From Streptomyces venezuelae ATCC 10712 (lineage in GTDB: Bacteria; Actinomycetota; Actinomycetes; Streptomycetales; Streptomycetaceae): a DNA stretch of 64,000 nucleotides. Shown here piece after piece: positions 1 through 10,495 of the stretch. The notes beneath the pieces were generated by a model that was not told the DNA's origin, did not search any database, and was given only the letters and a program-made list of their open reading frames with translations. A program made the position numbers and the translations under genes. Positions within the stretch are counted from its first letter, which is position 1. Every line of letters begins with the position of its first letter. The DNA is taken from positions 2,604,001 to 2,668,000 of the forward strand of contig NZ_CP029197.1 of NCBI RefSeq assembly GCF_008639165.1. Direction: 5' to 3'.

Positions 1-733
1 CGTCCTCGGGGTGCACGGCGACGGCCGTGTCACCGAGCATCGTCTCGGCCCGGGTCGTGGCGACGACCAGCGAGTCCTCGCCCTCGCCGTACCGGATGGA
101 GACGAGCTCGCCGGCGTCGTCCTGGTACTCGACCTCGATGTCGGAGATGGCCGTCAGACAGCGCGGGCACCAGTTGATGATGCGCTCGGCGCGGTAGATC
201 AGGTCGTCCTCGTAGAGGTCCTTGAAGATCTTCTGGACGGCCTTGGAGAGGCCCTCGTCCATGGTGAAGCGCTCACGGGACCAGTCGAGACCGGCGCCGA
301 GACGGCGCAGCTGGCCGAGGATCCGGCCGCCGTACTCGTCCTTCCACTGCCAGACCCGCTCGACGAACGCGTCACGGCCCAGGTCGTGGCGGGACTTGCC
401 CTCCTCGGCGAGCTGCTGCTCGACCTTGTTCTGGGTGGCGATGCCGGCGTGGTCCATGCCGGGCAGCCAGAGCGTCTCGAAGCCCTGCATGCGCTTGCGG
501 CGGGTCAGGGCGTCCATGAGCGTCACCTGGAAGGCGTGGCCCAGGTGCAGGGCGCCGGTGACGTTCGGCGGCGGGATGACGATCGTGTACGGCGGCTTCT
601 CGCTCTTCGCGTCCGCCTCGAAGTATCCGCGCTCTACCCAGCGCTGGTACAGCGGCCCCTCTACCTCGGCCGGCGCGTACGTGGTCGGCAGTTCGGTGGT
701 GGGCGCTGTCTGCTGCTGAGTGTTCTCGGTCAC
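1..733 (-). CDS. valS: Valyl-tRNA synthetase, N-terminal part (gene runs off the left edge)
   Basis: Cytoplasmic class I aminoacyl-tRNA synthetase that charges tRNA-Val. The visible 244 residues start at a GTG whose first codons read TENTQQQ. They contain the class I nucleotide-binding signature [13 protein letters not shown] (the HIGH box in the form HLGH), then [10 protein letters not shown] and the zinc/editing-linker segment [12 protein letters not shown] typical of ValRS. The remainder, including the KMSKS loop and tRNA-binding domain, lies outside the window. The gene is transcribed away from its neighbour at 872, with about 140 bases of shared upstream region. The identity is firm from the motif order. 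Confidence 0.95.
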   Translation of the reverse strand, partial: MTENTQQQTAPTTELPTTYAPAEVEGPLYQRWVERGYFEADAKSEKPPYTIVIPPPNVTGALHLGHAFQVTLMDALTRRKRMQGFETLWLPGMDHAGIATQNKVEQQLAEEGKSRHDLGRDAFVERVWQWKDEYGGRILGQLRRLGAGLDWSRERFTMDEGLSKAVQKIFKDLYEDDLIYRAERIINWCPRCLTAISDIEVEYQDDAGELVSIRYGEGEDSLVVATTRAETMLGDTAVAVHPED

Positions 734-871
734 GGGGCCAGTTTAGGGGTGTCACGGCCCGGTCCTGAAACGCGTTGGTTCGGTAACGGTGTGGGCCCCG
801 CCGCACTTCCCGTCCGGCGGTTCCGCCAGGATGTTCGGTAGGCATAAACATCCTGTGAGGGGAACCTGTCG

Positions 872-1834
872 ATGAGCTACAACCAGCCGGGCCCGTACGG
901 CCAGCAGCCGCAGCAGCCCGGGCCCTACGGCCAGCAGCCGGGCCCGTACGGGCAGCAGCCGCAGCAGCCGGGCCAGTACGGCGCGCAGCCCGGTTACGGC
1001 TACCCCCAGCAGGCCCCGCAGGGCGTCCCGCCGCAGCAGCCGCCGTACGGCTACCCGCAGCAGGGCCAGCAGCCCGGCCCCTACGGCCAGCAGCCCCCGT
1101 ACGGCGCCCCCCAGGGCCCCGGCGGCTACGTCCCCCACCCCCCGGCCCCGAAGAAGTCCAAGGCCGGCTGGATCATCGGCGCGGTCGCGGTGGTCGCGGC
1201 GATCGGCGTGGGCGCGTACTTCGTCTTCGGCGGCGGTGGCGGCGCGTCCGTCGCGAACGACGGCCCGCACAAGCTGACGACGCCGGAGACGGTGCTGGGC
1301 GAGTACAAGAAGTCGCCGGACAAGGGCGGCCAGTCCGACGACGACGACTTCACCAAGGACGCCGAGAAGTTCGGCATGAAGAACCCGCAGCGCGTCAACG
1401 CGAGCTGGCAGGTCAAGAACGACGCCAACCCGCTGGCGGGCAAGATGCTGCAGTTCGGCGGCGCGTACGGGCAGATCGACGACCCGGAGAAGACCCTCGA
1501 CGGGATCTTCGAGAACATGAAGGCCGAGGCGGCCAAGGAGAAGGACGGCAAGACCCAGCTGGTCGGCGAACCGAAGGAGTTCACTCCGGACGGGCTCGAC
1601 GGAGCGCTCCTGAAGTGCCAGGAGATCAAGCAGAAGACGGACAGCGGTGCGGACTCCAGCGGCCTCGGCCCCAAGGAGATCACCCTGCCGGTCTGCGTCT
1701 GGAGCGACCACAGCACGCTGGGCTACGTCATGCACATGAACATCGCGGACCTGATGGCCGGCAAGGGCGGCACGATGGAGGACGCCGCGACCCAGGCCGC
1801 CAAGCTCCGCAAGGAGATCCGCGTCAAGCTCTGA
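872..1834 (+). CDS. Membrane-anchored protein with Pro/Gln/Gly/Tyr-rich cytoplasmic tail
   Basis: A 320-residue protein of unknown function. Residues 1-90 are low complexity, built from loose repeats of PYGQQP and QQPG. A single membrane helix follows at about 99-119 (GWIIGAVAVVAAIGVGAYFVF-like), then a soluble extracellular domain of about 200 residues with no motif I recognise. The topology is the common Streptomyces form: tail inside, domain outside. The start ATG is preceded by GAGGGGAACC at good spacing. It is convergent with clpX across a strong terminator. The tail could be an interaction or phase-separating segment, but this is inference. Confidence 0.8.
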   Translation: MSYNQPGPYGQQPQQPGPYGQQPGPYGQQPQQPGQYGAQPGYGYPQQAPQGVPPQQPPYGYPQQGQQPGPYGQQPPYGAPQGPGGYVPHPPAPKKSKAGWIIGAVAVVAAIGVGAYFVFGGGGGASVANDGPHKLTTPETVLGEYKKSPDKGGQSDDDDFTKDAEKFGMKNPQRVNASWQVKNDANPLAGKMLQFGGAYGQIDDPEKTLDGIFENMKAEAAKEKDGKTQLVGEPKEFTPDGLDGALLKCQEIKQKTDSGADSSGLGPKEITLPVCVWSDHSTLGYVMHMNIADLMAGKGGTMEDAATQAAKLRKEIRVKL

Positions 1835-1844
1835 CCGGACACGT

Positions 1845-1882
1845 GACGAGGGGGTCCCACCGGCCGGTGGGACCCCCTCGTC
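1845..1882. terminator. Bidirectional intrinsic terminator between the 872 gene and clpX
   Basis: A perfect 38-base palindrome; each arm is GACGAGGGGGTCCCACCGG or its complement. It sits between two convergent stop codons, so it can end transcription from either side. There is no long T tract, as is usual in Streptomyces. Confidence 0.85.
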
Positions 1883-1899
1883 GCGTCGTGCTCAGTGCG

Positions 1900-3183
<1,284 letters not shown>

Positions 3184-3351
3184 GAGGTGCTTCCCCTTCG
3201 CCTGGGAGTGCTTGGTTCAGCGACTCCTGGTGCCTCATATTCGACGGTACCTTGCCGGGCCCCCCGTTCGGGCCCCCCTTGGCACGGTTCACATGGACGG
3301 GAATGCGTCATGCTCCCCGGAATGCTCACCGTGCCACGGGAAGGTCGGGCG

Positions 3352-4026
3352 TCAGTGTGCCGCGGCGGCCGTGCTCTTGCGGGTCGAGACGATCTGGTCG
3401 ACCAGGCCGTACGCCAGGGCGTCCTCGGCCGTCAGGATCTTGTCGCGCTCGATGTCGTCGCGGATCTTCTCGATCGGCGTGGAGGAGTGCTTGGCCAGCA
3501 TGTCCTCCAGCTGGGTGCGCATGCGCAGGATCTCACGGGCCGCGATCTCCAGGTCGGAGAGCTGCTCACGGCCGGTGCCGCCGGACGGCTGGTGGATCAG
3601 CACGCGGGCGTTCGGCAGGGCCATCCGCTTGCCGGGGGTGCCGGCGGCGAGCAGCACGGCCGCGGCGGAGGCCGCCTGGCCCATGCAGACCGTCTGGATG
3701 TCCGGCTTCACGAACTGCATCGTGTCGTAGATGGCCGTGAGGGCGGTGAAGGAACCACCCGGGCTGTTGATGTAGATCGAGATGTCGCGGTCCGGGTCCA
3801 TCGACTCCAGGCACAGCAGCTGCGCCATGACGTCGTTGGCCGAGGCGTCGTCGATCTGGACGCCGAGGAAGATCACGCGCTCCTCGAAGAGCTTCGCGTA
3901 CGGGTCGTACTCACGCACGCCCTGCGAGGTGCGCTCCACGAAGCGCGGCACGACGTAGCGGTTGTCCATCGGCGCGCCGGTGTAGAGGCCGCTCGGGGAG
4001 AGGTTGTTCTGCATCTGGGTGTTCAC
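3352..4026 (-). CDS. clpP2: ATP-dependent Clp protease proteolytic subunit ClpP2
   Basis: Serine peptidase subunit of the actinobacterial ClpP1P2 barrel, working with ClpX. It has 224 residues from a GTG start (an in-frame ATG follows four codons later). The triad is visible: Ser120 in GQAASAAA, His145 in VLIHQP and Asp195 in IERDKIL. The oxyanion region NSPGGS is intact. It is separated by 51 bases from clpP1 upstream, which argues for cotranscription. The N-terminal extension before VPRFVE is typical of a propeptide removed during maturation, but that is family knowledge rather than seen here. Confidence 0.96.
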   Translation of the reverse strand: MNTQMQNNLSPSGLYTGAPMDNRYVVPRFVERTSQGVREYDPYAKLFEERVIFLGVQIDDASANDVMAQLLCLESMDPDRDISIYINSPGGSFTALTAIYDTMQFVKPDIQTVCMGQAASAAAVLLAAGTPGKRMALPNARVLIHQPSGGTGREQLSDLEIAAREILRMRTQLEDMLAKHSSTPIEKIRDDIERDKILTAEDALAYGLVDQIVSTRKSTAAAAH

Positions 4027-4077
4027 CGTCCTGGTGGCGTTCGGCGGGGGCTGGGGCTCTGCAGCGGTCTGCCGGGC

Positions 4078-4695
4078 TCAGGCGCCCGTGCCGCCGCCGC
4101 CGGGAACGCCCGCGGCGTGCGTGATGATGTCGTCGATGAGGCCGTACTCCTTGGCCTCGTCCGCGGTGAACCAGCGGTCACGGTCGCCGTCGCGGATGAT
4201 CGCCTCGACGGTCTGACCGGAGTGGTGCGCGGTGATCTCGGCCATGCGCTGCTTCGTACGGAGCAGGTACTCGGCCTGGATCTTGATGTCGGATGCGGTG
4301 CCACCGATGCCGGCGGAGCCCTGGTGCATCAGGATGTCGGTGTTCGGCAGGGCGAAGCGCTTGCCGGGGGTGCCGCCGGTGAGCAGGAACTGGCCCATCG
4401 AGGCCGCCATGCCCATACCGATGGTCACGACGTCGTTGGGGATGTACTGCATGGTGTCGTAGACGGCCATGCCGGCCGTCACGGAGCCACCGGGGCTGTT
4501 GATGTAGAGGTAGATGTCCTTGTCCGGGTCGGCGGCCAGGAGGAGCATCTGGGCGGTGATCTTGTTGGCGATCTCGTCGTCGACCTGCTGGCCGAGGAAG
4601 ATGATGCGCTCGCCGAGCAGCCGGTTGTAGACATGGTCGCCGAGGCCGCCACCGATGGACGGCTCACCCGCGGCGTAAGGCTTCAGATTCGTCAC
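4078..4695 (-). CDS. clpP1: ATP-dependent Clp protease proteolytic subunit ClpP1
   Basis: Second ClpP subunit, forming the heteromeric ClpP1P2 chamber. It has 205 residues with a GTG start. Triad: Ser99 in GMAAS, His124 in LMHQG, Asp173 in DRDRWF. NSPGGS is at about 67. It is first in the clpP1-clpP2 pair and has its own 240-base upstream region holding a ClgR-type box and a hairpin that separates it from tig. A Gly-rich C-terminal tail (PGGGGTGA) is the only unusual feature. The identification is firm. Confidence 0.96.
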   Translation of the reverse strand: MTNLKPYAAGEPSIGGGLGDHVYNRLLGERIIFLGQQVDDEIANKITAQMLLLAADPDKDIYLYINSPGGSVTAGMAVYDTMQYIPNDVVTIGMGMAASMGQFLLTGGTPGKRFALPNTDILMHQGSAGIGGTASDIKIQAEYLLRTKQRMAEITAHHSGQTVEAIIRDGDRDRWFTADEAKEYGLIDDIITHAAGVPGGGGTGA

Positions 4696-4815
4696 GTATC
4701 CACCTGCTCGTCTCCGACGGCCAAGGCCGTCTCAGCGTCTCGTTCGGAGGGCACTGCCCTCGTATTCATGGACCCTAACGCGCAGGTAGGACAACGCCAT
4801 CCCGGTTCCCGAACT

Positions 4816-4829
4816 GTTCGCTGGGAGCG
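4816..4829 (-). promoter_or_regulatory. Candidate ClgR-binding box upstream of clpP1
   Basis: The plus strand reads GTTCGC, five bases, GCG. This is the motif reported for ClgR, the activator of clp and lon genes in Streptomyces (GTTCGC-N5-GCG, from memory of the S. lividans work). It lies about 120 bases before the clpP1 start. A plausible -10 TAGGGT is seen on the minus strand between the box and the gene; I could not place a convincing -35. Confidence 0.65.
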
Positions 4830-4866
4830 CAAGGTAGTTGGGGGCGTGTAACGGGTCCGCGTACGT

Positions 4867-4906
4867 CCACGGGCCCGCACGCACAGGAGTGCGTACGGGC
4901 CCGTGG
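4867..4906. terminator. Hairpin between tig and clpP1
   Basis: An inverted repeat with 17-base arms (CCACGGGCCCGCACGCA and its partner, one mismatch) around a short loop. It begins about 30 bases after the tig stop. It probably ends the tig transcript, making clpP1P2 a separate unit. Confidence 0.7.
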
Positions 4907-4935
4907 AACAGGGTCCGCGCGGGGCGCGGGGGCCC

Positions 4936-6321
4936 TTACTTGTCCTCGGAGACCTCGGCCTCGCCGGTGACGGCCTCGACGGCCTCCGCGGCGTTCTCGA
5001 CGTCGTCCTCGTCGTCGGAGAGGTCGACGACCTCACCGTTGGTGTCGACGACCTTGGCGGCCTCGACGACGACCGCGAGGGCCTTGCCGCGGGCGACCTC
5101 GCCGACGAGCATCGGCACCTGGCCACCCTCGGCGACGGCCTGGGCGAACTGGTCGGGGCTCATGCCGGAGGAGGCGGCACGGCGGAACAGGTGCTCGGTG
5201 AGCTCCTCGCGGGAGACGTCGAGCTTCTCCTTGTTGACGAGCTCATCGAGGATGAACTGCGTCTTGATGCCCTTCTCGGCCTGCTCCTTGGTCTCGGCCA
5301 GGAACTCTTCCTCGGTCTTGCCCTGGATCTCCAGGTACTTCGCGAGGTCGAGGCCCATCTGGCCGAGCTGGTGGTGCTCCAGGTTGTGCTTGCGGGTGTT
5401 GATCTCGTCCTCGAGAAGCTTCTCGGGCATCGGGACCTCGACCAGCTTGAGGAGCTCGTCGAGGACGCGCTCCTGGGCCTGGGTGGCCTGGTCGAACTGC
5501 TTCATGTTCTCGAGGCGCTTGCGGCTGTCGGCCTTGAGCTCGTCGAGGGTGTCGAACTCCGACGCCATCTGCGCGAACTCGTCGTCGAGCTCGGGGAGCT
5601 CACGGGCGGCGACGGTGGTGACCTTGACGGTGACCTCCGCGTCCTTGCCCTCGGCGGAGCCGCCCTTCAGCTGCGAGGTGAAGGTGGCCTCGCCACCGGC
5701 CTCCAGGCCCTTGACGGCCTCGTCGATGCCGTCGAGGAGCTCGCCGGAACCGATGGTGTACGACACGTCGCTGGCGACGCCGTCGGGCAGCACCTCGCCG
5801 TCGACCTTGGCCTCCAGGTCGATGGTGACGACGTCGCCCTCGGCGGCGGCGCGCTCGACCGGGGAGGTCGAGGCGAAGCGCTCGCGGAGCTGCTCCACGG
5901 ACTTCTCGACGTCCTCGTCGGTGACCTCGACCGCGTCGACGGTGACCTCGATGCCGGAGTAGTCCGGGATCTCGATCGTCGGGCGGATGTCGACCTCGGC
6001 GGTGAAGGCCAGCAGCTCGCCGTCCTTCAGCTCGGTGATGTCGACCTCGGGCTGGCCGAGCGGGTTGACCTCGGCCTCGTTGACGGCCTCGGTGTAGAAC
6101 TTCGGGAGCGCGTCGTTGACGGCCTCTTCCAGCACGGCGCCGCGGCCGAACCGCTGGTCGATCACGCGAGCCGGGATCTTGCCCTTACGGAAGCCCTTGA
6201 CCGTGACCTGCTGGTTGATCTTCTTGTACGCCGCGTCGAGGCTGTCCTTGAGCTCCTCGAAGGGCACCTCGACAGTGAGCCGAACCCGGGTCGGGTTCAG
6301 GGTCTCCACGGCGCTCTTCAC
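4936..6321 (-). CDS. tig: Trigger factor, ribosome-associated chaperone and prolyl isomerase
   Basis: Binds nascent chains at the ribosome exit tunnel. I set the start at the GTG giving [15 protein letters not shown], which matches the canonical trigger factor N-terminus; the open frame extends further upstream without a family match. It has 461 residues. The ribosome-binding signature GFRKGKIP lies near residue 45, the FKBP-like PPIase domain near 155-245, and a long helical C-terminal domain follows, ending in an acidic Asp/Glu-rich tail common in Streptomyces. It lies just upstream of clpP1 on the same strand, the classical tig-clpP-clpX order. Confidence 0.96.
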   Translation of the reverse strand: MKSAVETLNPTRVRLTVEVPFEELKDSLDAAYKKINQQVTVKGFRKGKIPARVIDQRFGRGAVLEEAVNDALPKFYTEAVNEAEVNPLGQPEVDITELKDGELLAFTAEVDIRPTIEIPDYSGIEVTVDAVEVTDEDVEKSVEQLRERFASTSPVERAAAEGDVVTIDLEAKVDGEVLPDGVASDVSYTIGSGELLDGIDEAVKGLEAGGEATFTSQLKGGSAEGKDAEVTVKVTTVAARELPELDDEFAQMASEFDTLDELKADSRKRLENMKQFDQATQAQERVLDELLKLVEVPMPEKLLEDEINTRKHNLEHHQLGQMGLDLAKYLEIQGKTEEEFLAETKEQAEKGIKTQFILDELVNKEKLDVSREELTEHLFRRAASSGMSPDQFAQAVAEGGQVPMLVGEVARGKALAVVVEAAKVVDTNGEVVDLSDDEDDVENAAEAVEAVTGEAEVSEDK

Positions 6322-6492
6322 GGTTCGGTCTCCTTGTGGCTGATTCCTGGAATCCACCGGCGCCGCGTGTGGCGGTTCCGGCGGGTCGGCCCGGTCAGAA
6401 AGACACACGGGCACGCAGCTTGCATAGTAACCGCAAGCGGGATGACGCCCACAACGTGATCAAGGGCGTGCGAGCCGGGCGCGTGATCGTCA

Positions 6493-6569
6493 TGGTCGGG
6501 GTGGCGGGATTTGAACCCACGGCCTTCCGCTCCCAAAGCGGACGCGCTACCAAGCTGCGCCACACCCCG
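6493..6569 (-). tRNA. tRNA-Pro (anticodon TGG)
   Basis: A full cloverleaf on the minus strand. The acceptor stem CGGGGTG pairs with CACCCCG, followed by discriminator A and an encoded CCA. The D arm contains AGCTTGGTAGC. The anticodon stem TCCGC/GCGGA holds loop TTTGGGA, so the anticodon is TGG. The T arm carries GGTTCAAATCC. It reads proline CCA codons. There is no integrase or attachment duplication beside it. Confidence 0.95.
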
Positions 6570-6701
6570 TCGGTGCGACACGTAGGGTACATGGACGGGG
6601 ACGCTGCGGCGCCCCCCGATTTCGGGGTGTGCACGAAGCCCTCCCGAACCGCTACCATGCTCTTCGTGCCGCGGTCCTCGTGACCTGCGGCGCGATGCTG
6701 T

Positions 6702-6775
6702 GCGGGTGTAGCTCAATGGTAGAGCACTAGTCTTCCAAACTAGCTACGCGGGTTCGATTCCCGTCACCCGCTCCA
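6702..6775 (+). tRNA. tRNA-Gly (anticodon TCC)
   Basis: Acceptor GCGGGTG pairs with CACCCGC; discriminator T and CCA are encoded. The D arm has AGCTCAATGGTAGAGC. The anticodon stem CTAGT/ACTAG encloses loop CTTCCAA, giving anticodon TCC for GGA codons. The T arm is GGGTTCGATTCCC. It is followed immediately by a strong terminator and lies divergent from the tRNA-Pro gene. Confidence 0.96.
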
Positions 6776-6780
6776 CGCAC

Positions 6781-6818
6781 ACCAAGGCCCGAACCGCTCC
6801 GGCGGTTCGGGCCTTGGT
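6781..6818 (+). terminator. Terminator after tRNA-Gly
   Basis: A perfect 16-base stem, ACCAAGGCCCGAACCG with its complement, and a six-base loop, beginning five bases after the tRNA CCA end. It can also end the minus-strand 6842 gene, so it is probably bidirectional. Confidence 0.85.
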
Positions 6819-6841
6819 CGTACGCGCTCACGGGGTGCGCC

Positions 6842-7036
6842 TCAGAACTTGATGGAGGCGACCGTCTGCGTTATCGAGTCGAGGAAGCGCTGGATGTCGT
6901 CGGCCATGCCGGTGGAGGCGAGGAAGAAGCCGAAGAGGACCGCGACGACCGCCGGGCCGCCCTTGAGGTTTCCCCCGCGGATCAGCACCACCAGGATGAT
7001 TGCCAACAGCAACACCACAGACAGTGAAATGGCCAC
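6842..7036 (-). CDS. Small membrane protein of unknown function
   Basis: A 64-residue protein with one hydrophobic helix at the N-terminus (SLSVVLLLAIILVVLI), a Gly-rich turn GGNLKGG, a second shorter hydrophobic stretch (AVVAVLFGFFLAS) and an amphipathic C-terminus ending in IKF. I see no catalytic motif. Small proteins of this form occur in many Streptomyces, but I know of no role. The ribosome site is weak, so the exact start is less certain than the frame. It stands alone between tRNA-Gly and the phosphatase. Confidence 0.7.
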   Translation of the reverse strand: MAISLSVVLLLAIILVVLIRGGNLKGGPAVVAVLFGFFLASTGMADDIQRFLDSITQTVASIKF

Positions 7037-7192
7037 AACTGATCACACCCTTGGTCGGTCCCGCCTTGCCCACCAGGGAGCCCGTGTCCCGGAACACCCC
7101 CCGCTGTCTCCATCGTGCCACCAACCCCCCTGCCCCCGCTGCCTGGTGACGAATCGTCGTGGAGAAGATCACGTGGCCCGCGGCGGGGGCCG

Positions 7193-8338
7193 TCAGGCCG
7201 GGCGGGAGAGCAGGAGCAGGGCGCGGTCGTCGTTGACGTCCTTGGCGACGGCCTCGATGAGGTGCCAGGCGACGCCCTCGAAGCCGCCGGCGACGCAGCG
7301 GTCGGCCTCGCCGGTGAGGCGGTCGATGCCCTCGGCGATGTCCCGGTCGGCGGCCTCGACCAGGCCGTCGGTGAAGAGCATGAGGACGTCGCCGGGGCGC
7401 AGCGAGCCCTTGACGGGGTGGAACTCGGCGCCGTCGTAGACCCCGAGGAGGGGGCCTTCGGCGGCCTTCTCCTCCCACCGGCCGGTGCCCGCGTGGAGCT
7501 GGAGGGCGGGGAGGTGGCCGGCGGAGAAGAGTTCGTAGTCCCCCGACTCCAGGTCGAGGACGAGGTGGATGGAGGTCGCGAAGCCCTCGTCCCAGTTCTG
7601 GCGGAGCAGGTAGCCGTTGGCCGCCGGGAGGAAGCCGTGCGGCGGGAGCGAGCCGAGGAGGCCGCCGAAGGCGCCGGACAGGAGCAGGGAGCGGGAAGCG
7701 GCGTCCATGCCCTTGCCGGAGACGTCGGTGAGGACGACCTCCAGGGTGCGGCCGCCGTGGGTGCGGGCGGCGACGACGAAGTCGCCGGAGAAGGACTGGC
7801 CGCCGGCCGGGCGCAGTGCCATCTCGCGGTGCCAGCCCTGCGGGAGCCGGGGCAGGGCGCTCTGGACGCGGATGCGTTCGCGGAGGTCGAAGAGCATGGT
7901 GCCGCCGCGCCGCCAGGGAACGCCGACCCGGGCCCGGAACTGGGCGATGAGCAGTCCGAAGAGGCCGCAGGCGGCGACGACGAGGACGGTGCCGGGGGTG
8001 ACGCGGGCGGGGCCCTGGGTGTACGGGCCGAGGACGACGGACTCGACGATGAGGGCGCCCGCCGCGGCCGCGTACAGGCCGAGCAGGCTGGCGGGGCGCA
8101 GCAGCAGGCCGCCGGCCACGATGGGCAGGACGAGTGCGGCGGGCGCGCACCAGACGGGGTCGAGCAGGGTTCCGCAGGCGATGGCCGGAATCATCAGGAG
8201 GAGTCCGGCGAAGGCGAGCCAGTCGGCGCCGTCCCCGCGGAAGTAGTCGACGGCGGATCTGCGCAGCGCGATGCGGGCCCGGCGGACGCGTCTGCGCAGC
8301 CGGGCCGCGTACGTGTTCACTCCGGCGCGGTGTCCCAT
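7193..8338 (-). CDS. Membrane-bound PP2C/SpoIIE-type serine phosphatase
   Basis: A 381-residue protein. A basic N-terminus precedes about five hydrophobic segments between residues 40 and 150. A SpoIIE-type PP2C domain follows from about 170 to the end. Metal-binding motifs are present: GDF near 185, VLTDVSGKGM near 208 and LMLFTDGLVEA near 325. Such proteins dephosphorylate STAS-domain anti-anti-sigma factors or similar partners in Streptomyces. No anti-sigma kinase or STAS gene is adjacent, so the target is unknown. It is divergent from the acetyltransferase at 8446. Confidence 0.88.
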   Translation of the reverse strand: MGHRAGVNTYAARLRRRVRRARIALRRSAVDYFRGDGADWLAFAGLLLMIPAIACGTLLDPVWCAPAALVLPIVAGGLLLRPASLLGLYAAAAGALIVESVVLGPYTQGPARVTPGTVLVVAACGLFGLLIAQFRARVGVPWRRGGTMLFDLRERIRVQSALPRLPQGWHREMALRPAGGQSFSGDFVVAARTHGGRTLEVVLTDVSGKGMDAASRSLLLSGAFGGLLGSLPPHGFLPAANGYLLRQNWDEGFATSIHLVLDLESGDYELFSAGHLPALQLHAGTGRWEEKAAEGPLLGVYDGAEFHPVKGSLRPGDVLMLFTDGLVEAADRDIAEGIDRLTGEADRCVAGGFEGVAWHLIEAVAKDVNDDRALLLLSRPA

Positions 8339-8445
8339 TGGCCTGGACCCTATCCATCCCGTCCGACATCGTGCAGGGGTACCCCGGTGACAATGTGAGT
8401 GAAATCGGGTCGCCCCGGGCGGGGGGCCGCTGGTATCGATGGCAT

Positions 8446-9675
8446 ATGACGACTGAACTGCGGGTTCTCGACCCGTCGGAGTGGGACCGCTGGTACGGGG
8501 TGCTGGAGCTCGCCTTCGGTGGTGTGCCGGAGGCGCCGGAGGAGCGGCAGCTGTGGCGTGATCTGACGGAGTTCGACCGGTCCCTGGGGGTCTGGGACGG
8601 CGAGCTGTGCGTGGGGACGGCGGGGGCCTTCAGCTTCCGGCTCACGGTGCCGGGCGGGGCGTCGGTCCCGGCGGGCGGCGTGACGATGGTGAGCGTGGCG
8701 GGGACGCACCGGCGGCGCGGGATCCTGACCTCGATGATGCGGCGGCAGCTGGACGATCTGCGGGCGGCGGGCGAGTGCCTGGCCGTGCTGACGGCTTCCG
8801 AGCCGGAGATCTACGGGCGGTTCGGGTACGGCATCGGCGCGTACTCGGTGCACGCGGCGATCGACACGAACCGGGTGCGGCTGGCGGTGCCGGAGGGCAC
8901 GGACGGGGTCTCGCTGCGTCTCGCCGACCTGACGGAGTCCTCGGCGGTGTGCGAGGAGGTGTTCGCGAAGCTGGTGCCGTCGCGGCCCGGCATGATCGCG
9001 CGGCTGCCGGGGTGGGAGCGGCTGCCGCTGATGGACCCGGCGGGCGATCGGGAGGGCGCGTCGCCCCGGCAGTGCGTGCTGGCGGAGCGGGGCGGGGAGG
9101 TCGTGGGCTTCGCGCATTACGCGATCAAGCCGGACTGGTCGTTCGCGGGGGCCGACGGGTCGGTGAACGTGGACCAGCTGATGGGGCTCGACCCGGTGGC
9201 CGAGGCGGCGCTGTGGCGGTTCCTCTGCTCGGTGGACCTGACGGCGTCGGTGCGGTTCCGCAGCAGGCCCGTGGACGACGGGTGGCAGCACCTGGTGAGC
9301 GATCTGCGGCGGTGCGAGCCGACGGTGCGGGACGCGCTGCACGTGCGGCTCGTGGAGGTGGGCGCGGCCCTGGAGGCGCGGACGTACCAGGCGCCGCTGG
9401 ACGTGGTGTTCGAGGTCGAGGACGCCTTCTGTCCCTGGAACGAGGGGCGTTGGCGGTTGACGGGCGACGCCAAGGGCGCGGTCTGTGTGCGGACCTCGGA
9501 CCCGGCGGATCTCGCGCTGTCCGCGCGGGAGTTGGGCGCCGCCTATCTGGGCGGTACGTCGCTGGTGTCGCTGGCCGCCGCCGGGCGGGTGCGGGAGCTG
9601 CGGGAGGGCGCGCTGGTGGAGGCGTCGGTGGCCTTCGGTTCGCCGGTCGCTCCGTGGCTGCCGCACGGGTTCTGA
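8446..9675 (+). CDS. Eis-like GNAT N-acetyltransferase
   Basis: A 409-residue protein in the Eis (enhanced intracellular survival) layout: an N-terminal GNAT domain, a second degenerate GNAT domain and a C-terminal SCP2-like domain. The acetyl-CoA loop reads VAGTHRRRGI near residue 85-94. The chain ends in Phe, whose carboxylate is the general base in characterised Eis enzymes. I start at the ATG at 8446, since upstream in-frame sequence lies in the promoter of the divergent gene. The acceptor is unknown; Eis relatives acetylate aminoglycosides and other amines. Confidence 0.88.
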   Translation: MTTELRVLDPSEWDRWYGVLELAFGGVPEAPEERQLWRDLTEFDRSLGVWDGELCVGTAGAFSFRLTVPGGASVPAGGVTMVSVAGTHRRRGILTSMMRRQLDDLRAAGECLAVLTASEPEIYGRFGYGIGAYSVHAAIDTNRVRLAVPEGTDGVSLRLADLTESSAVCEEVFAKLVPSRPGMIARLPGWERLPLMDPAGDREGASPRQCVLAERGGEVVGFAHYAIKPDWSFAGADGSVNVDQLMGLDPVAEAALWRFLCSVDLTASVRFRSRPVDDGWQHLVSDLRRCEPTVRDALHVRLVEVGAALEARTYQAPLDVVFEVEDAFCPWNEGRWRLTGDAKGAVCVRTSDPADLALSARELGAAYLGGTSLVSLAAAGRVRELREGALVEASVAFGSPVAPWLPHGF

Positions 9676-9689
9676 CGGGGCCCCGTCAG
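9672..9689. terminator. Perfect palindrome containing both convergent stop codons
   Basis: CTGACGGGGCCCCGTCAG is an 18-base perfect palindrome. The stop of the acetyltransferase (TGA at 9673-9675) lies in its left arm and the stop of nei (complement of 9686-9688) in its right arm. With no loop it is a weak hairpin, so its terminator role is uncertain. Confidence 0.45.
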
Positions 9690-10495
9690 CGCGTCTGACA
9701 GCCCGGGCACCAGAAGAGGTTGCGGGCGGCGAGGTCGGCGGTGCGGATCTCGCTGCCGCAGACGTGGCAGGGCTGGTTCGCGCGGCGGTAGACGTAGACC
9801 TCGCCGCCGTGGTCGTCCACGCGGGGCGGCCGGCCCATGGCCTCGGGGGTGTGTTCGGGGCGGACGGTGTCGATGCGGTTGAGGCGGACGCCTTCGCGCA
9901 TGAGGAGCACCAGGTCCTCCCAGAGGGCGTCCCACTCCTCCGGCGTGAGGTCCCGGCCCGCGCGGTACGGGTCGATGCCGTGCCGGAAGAGGACCTCGGC
10001 GCGGTAGACGTTGCCGACGCCGGCGATGACCTTCTGGTCCATGAGGAGGGCGGCGATCGTCGTGCGGGACGCCGAGATCCGGCGCCAGGCGCGCGCCCGG
10101 TCGTCGTCCTCGCGGAGCGGGTCGGGGCCGAGCCGGTCGTGTATCGCCCGCTTCTCGGCGTCCGTGATGAGGGCGCAGGTGGTGGGGCCGCGGAGGTCGA
10201 CGTACGACCGGGAGTTCGCGAGCCGCAGCCGGACGGTGTCGGTGGGCGGCGGGGCGGGCGCGTCGCCGAAGCCGACCTTGCCGAAGAGGCCCAGGTGGAT
10301 GTGGACCCAGCCCATGCCGGTGAAGCCCAGGAAGAGGTGCTTGCCGTGGGCCTCGGTCGTCTCCAGGACGGTGCCGTCGAGCAGGGCCGCCGAGTCGGCG
10401 AACTTGCCCTGCGGGCTGGTCACCCGCACGGACCGGCCGCCGAACCGTTCCCGGTGGTCGACGGCCAGTCGGTGGATCGTGTGCCCTTCGGGCAT
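9686..10495 (-). CDS. nei: Fpg/Nei-family DNA glycosylase (endonuclease VIII type)
   Basis: Removes oxidised bases and nicks the abasic site. The 269 residues begin MPEGHTIHRLA, giving the catalytic Pro2 and Glu3; the H2TH region contains GVGNVYRAE. The C-terminal zinc finger has CHVCGSEI and FWCPGCQTR. The MPEGHTIH start is typical of actinobacterial Nei rather than Fpg. Its ATG overlaps the rpiB stop (TGATG), so the pair is translationally coupled. The same rpiB-nei pair is found in M. tuberculosis (Rv2465c-Rv2464c, from memory). Confidence 0.93.
   Translation of the reverse strand: MPEGHTIHRLAVDHRERFGGRSVRVTSPQGKFADSAALLDGTVLETTEAHGKHLFLGFTGMGWVHIHLGLFGKVGFGDAPAPPPTDTVRLRLANSRSYVDLRGPTTCALITDAEKRAIHDRLGPDPLREDDDRARAWRRISASRTTIAALLMDQKVIAGVGNVYRAEVLFRHGIDPYRAGRDLTPEEWDALWEDLVLLMREGVRLNRIDTVRPEHTPEAMGRPPRVDDHGGEVYVYRRANQPCHVCGSEIRTADLAARNLFWCPGCQTR

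Noticed and set aside
3240..3300. GGGGGGCCC direct repeat between clpP2 and clpX as a regulatory site
   Set aside because: Runs of G and C of this length arise by chance at this base composition, and no symmetry or spacing supports a site.
6493..6775. tRNA pair as a genomic-island attachment site
   Set aside because: No integrase, no duplicated tRNA end and no change in gene content or composition nearby.
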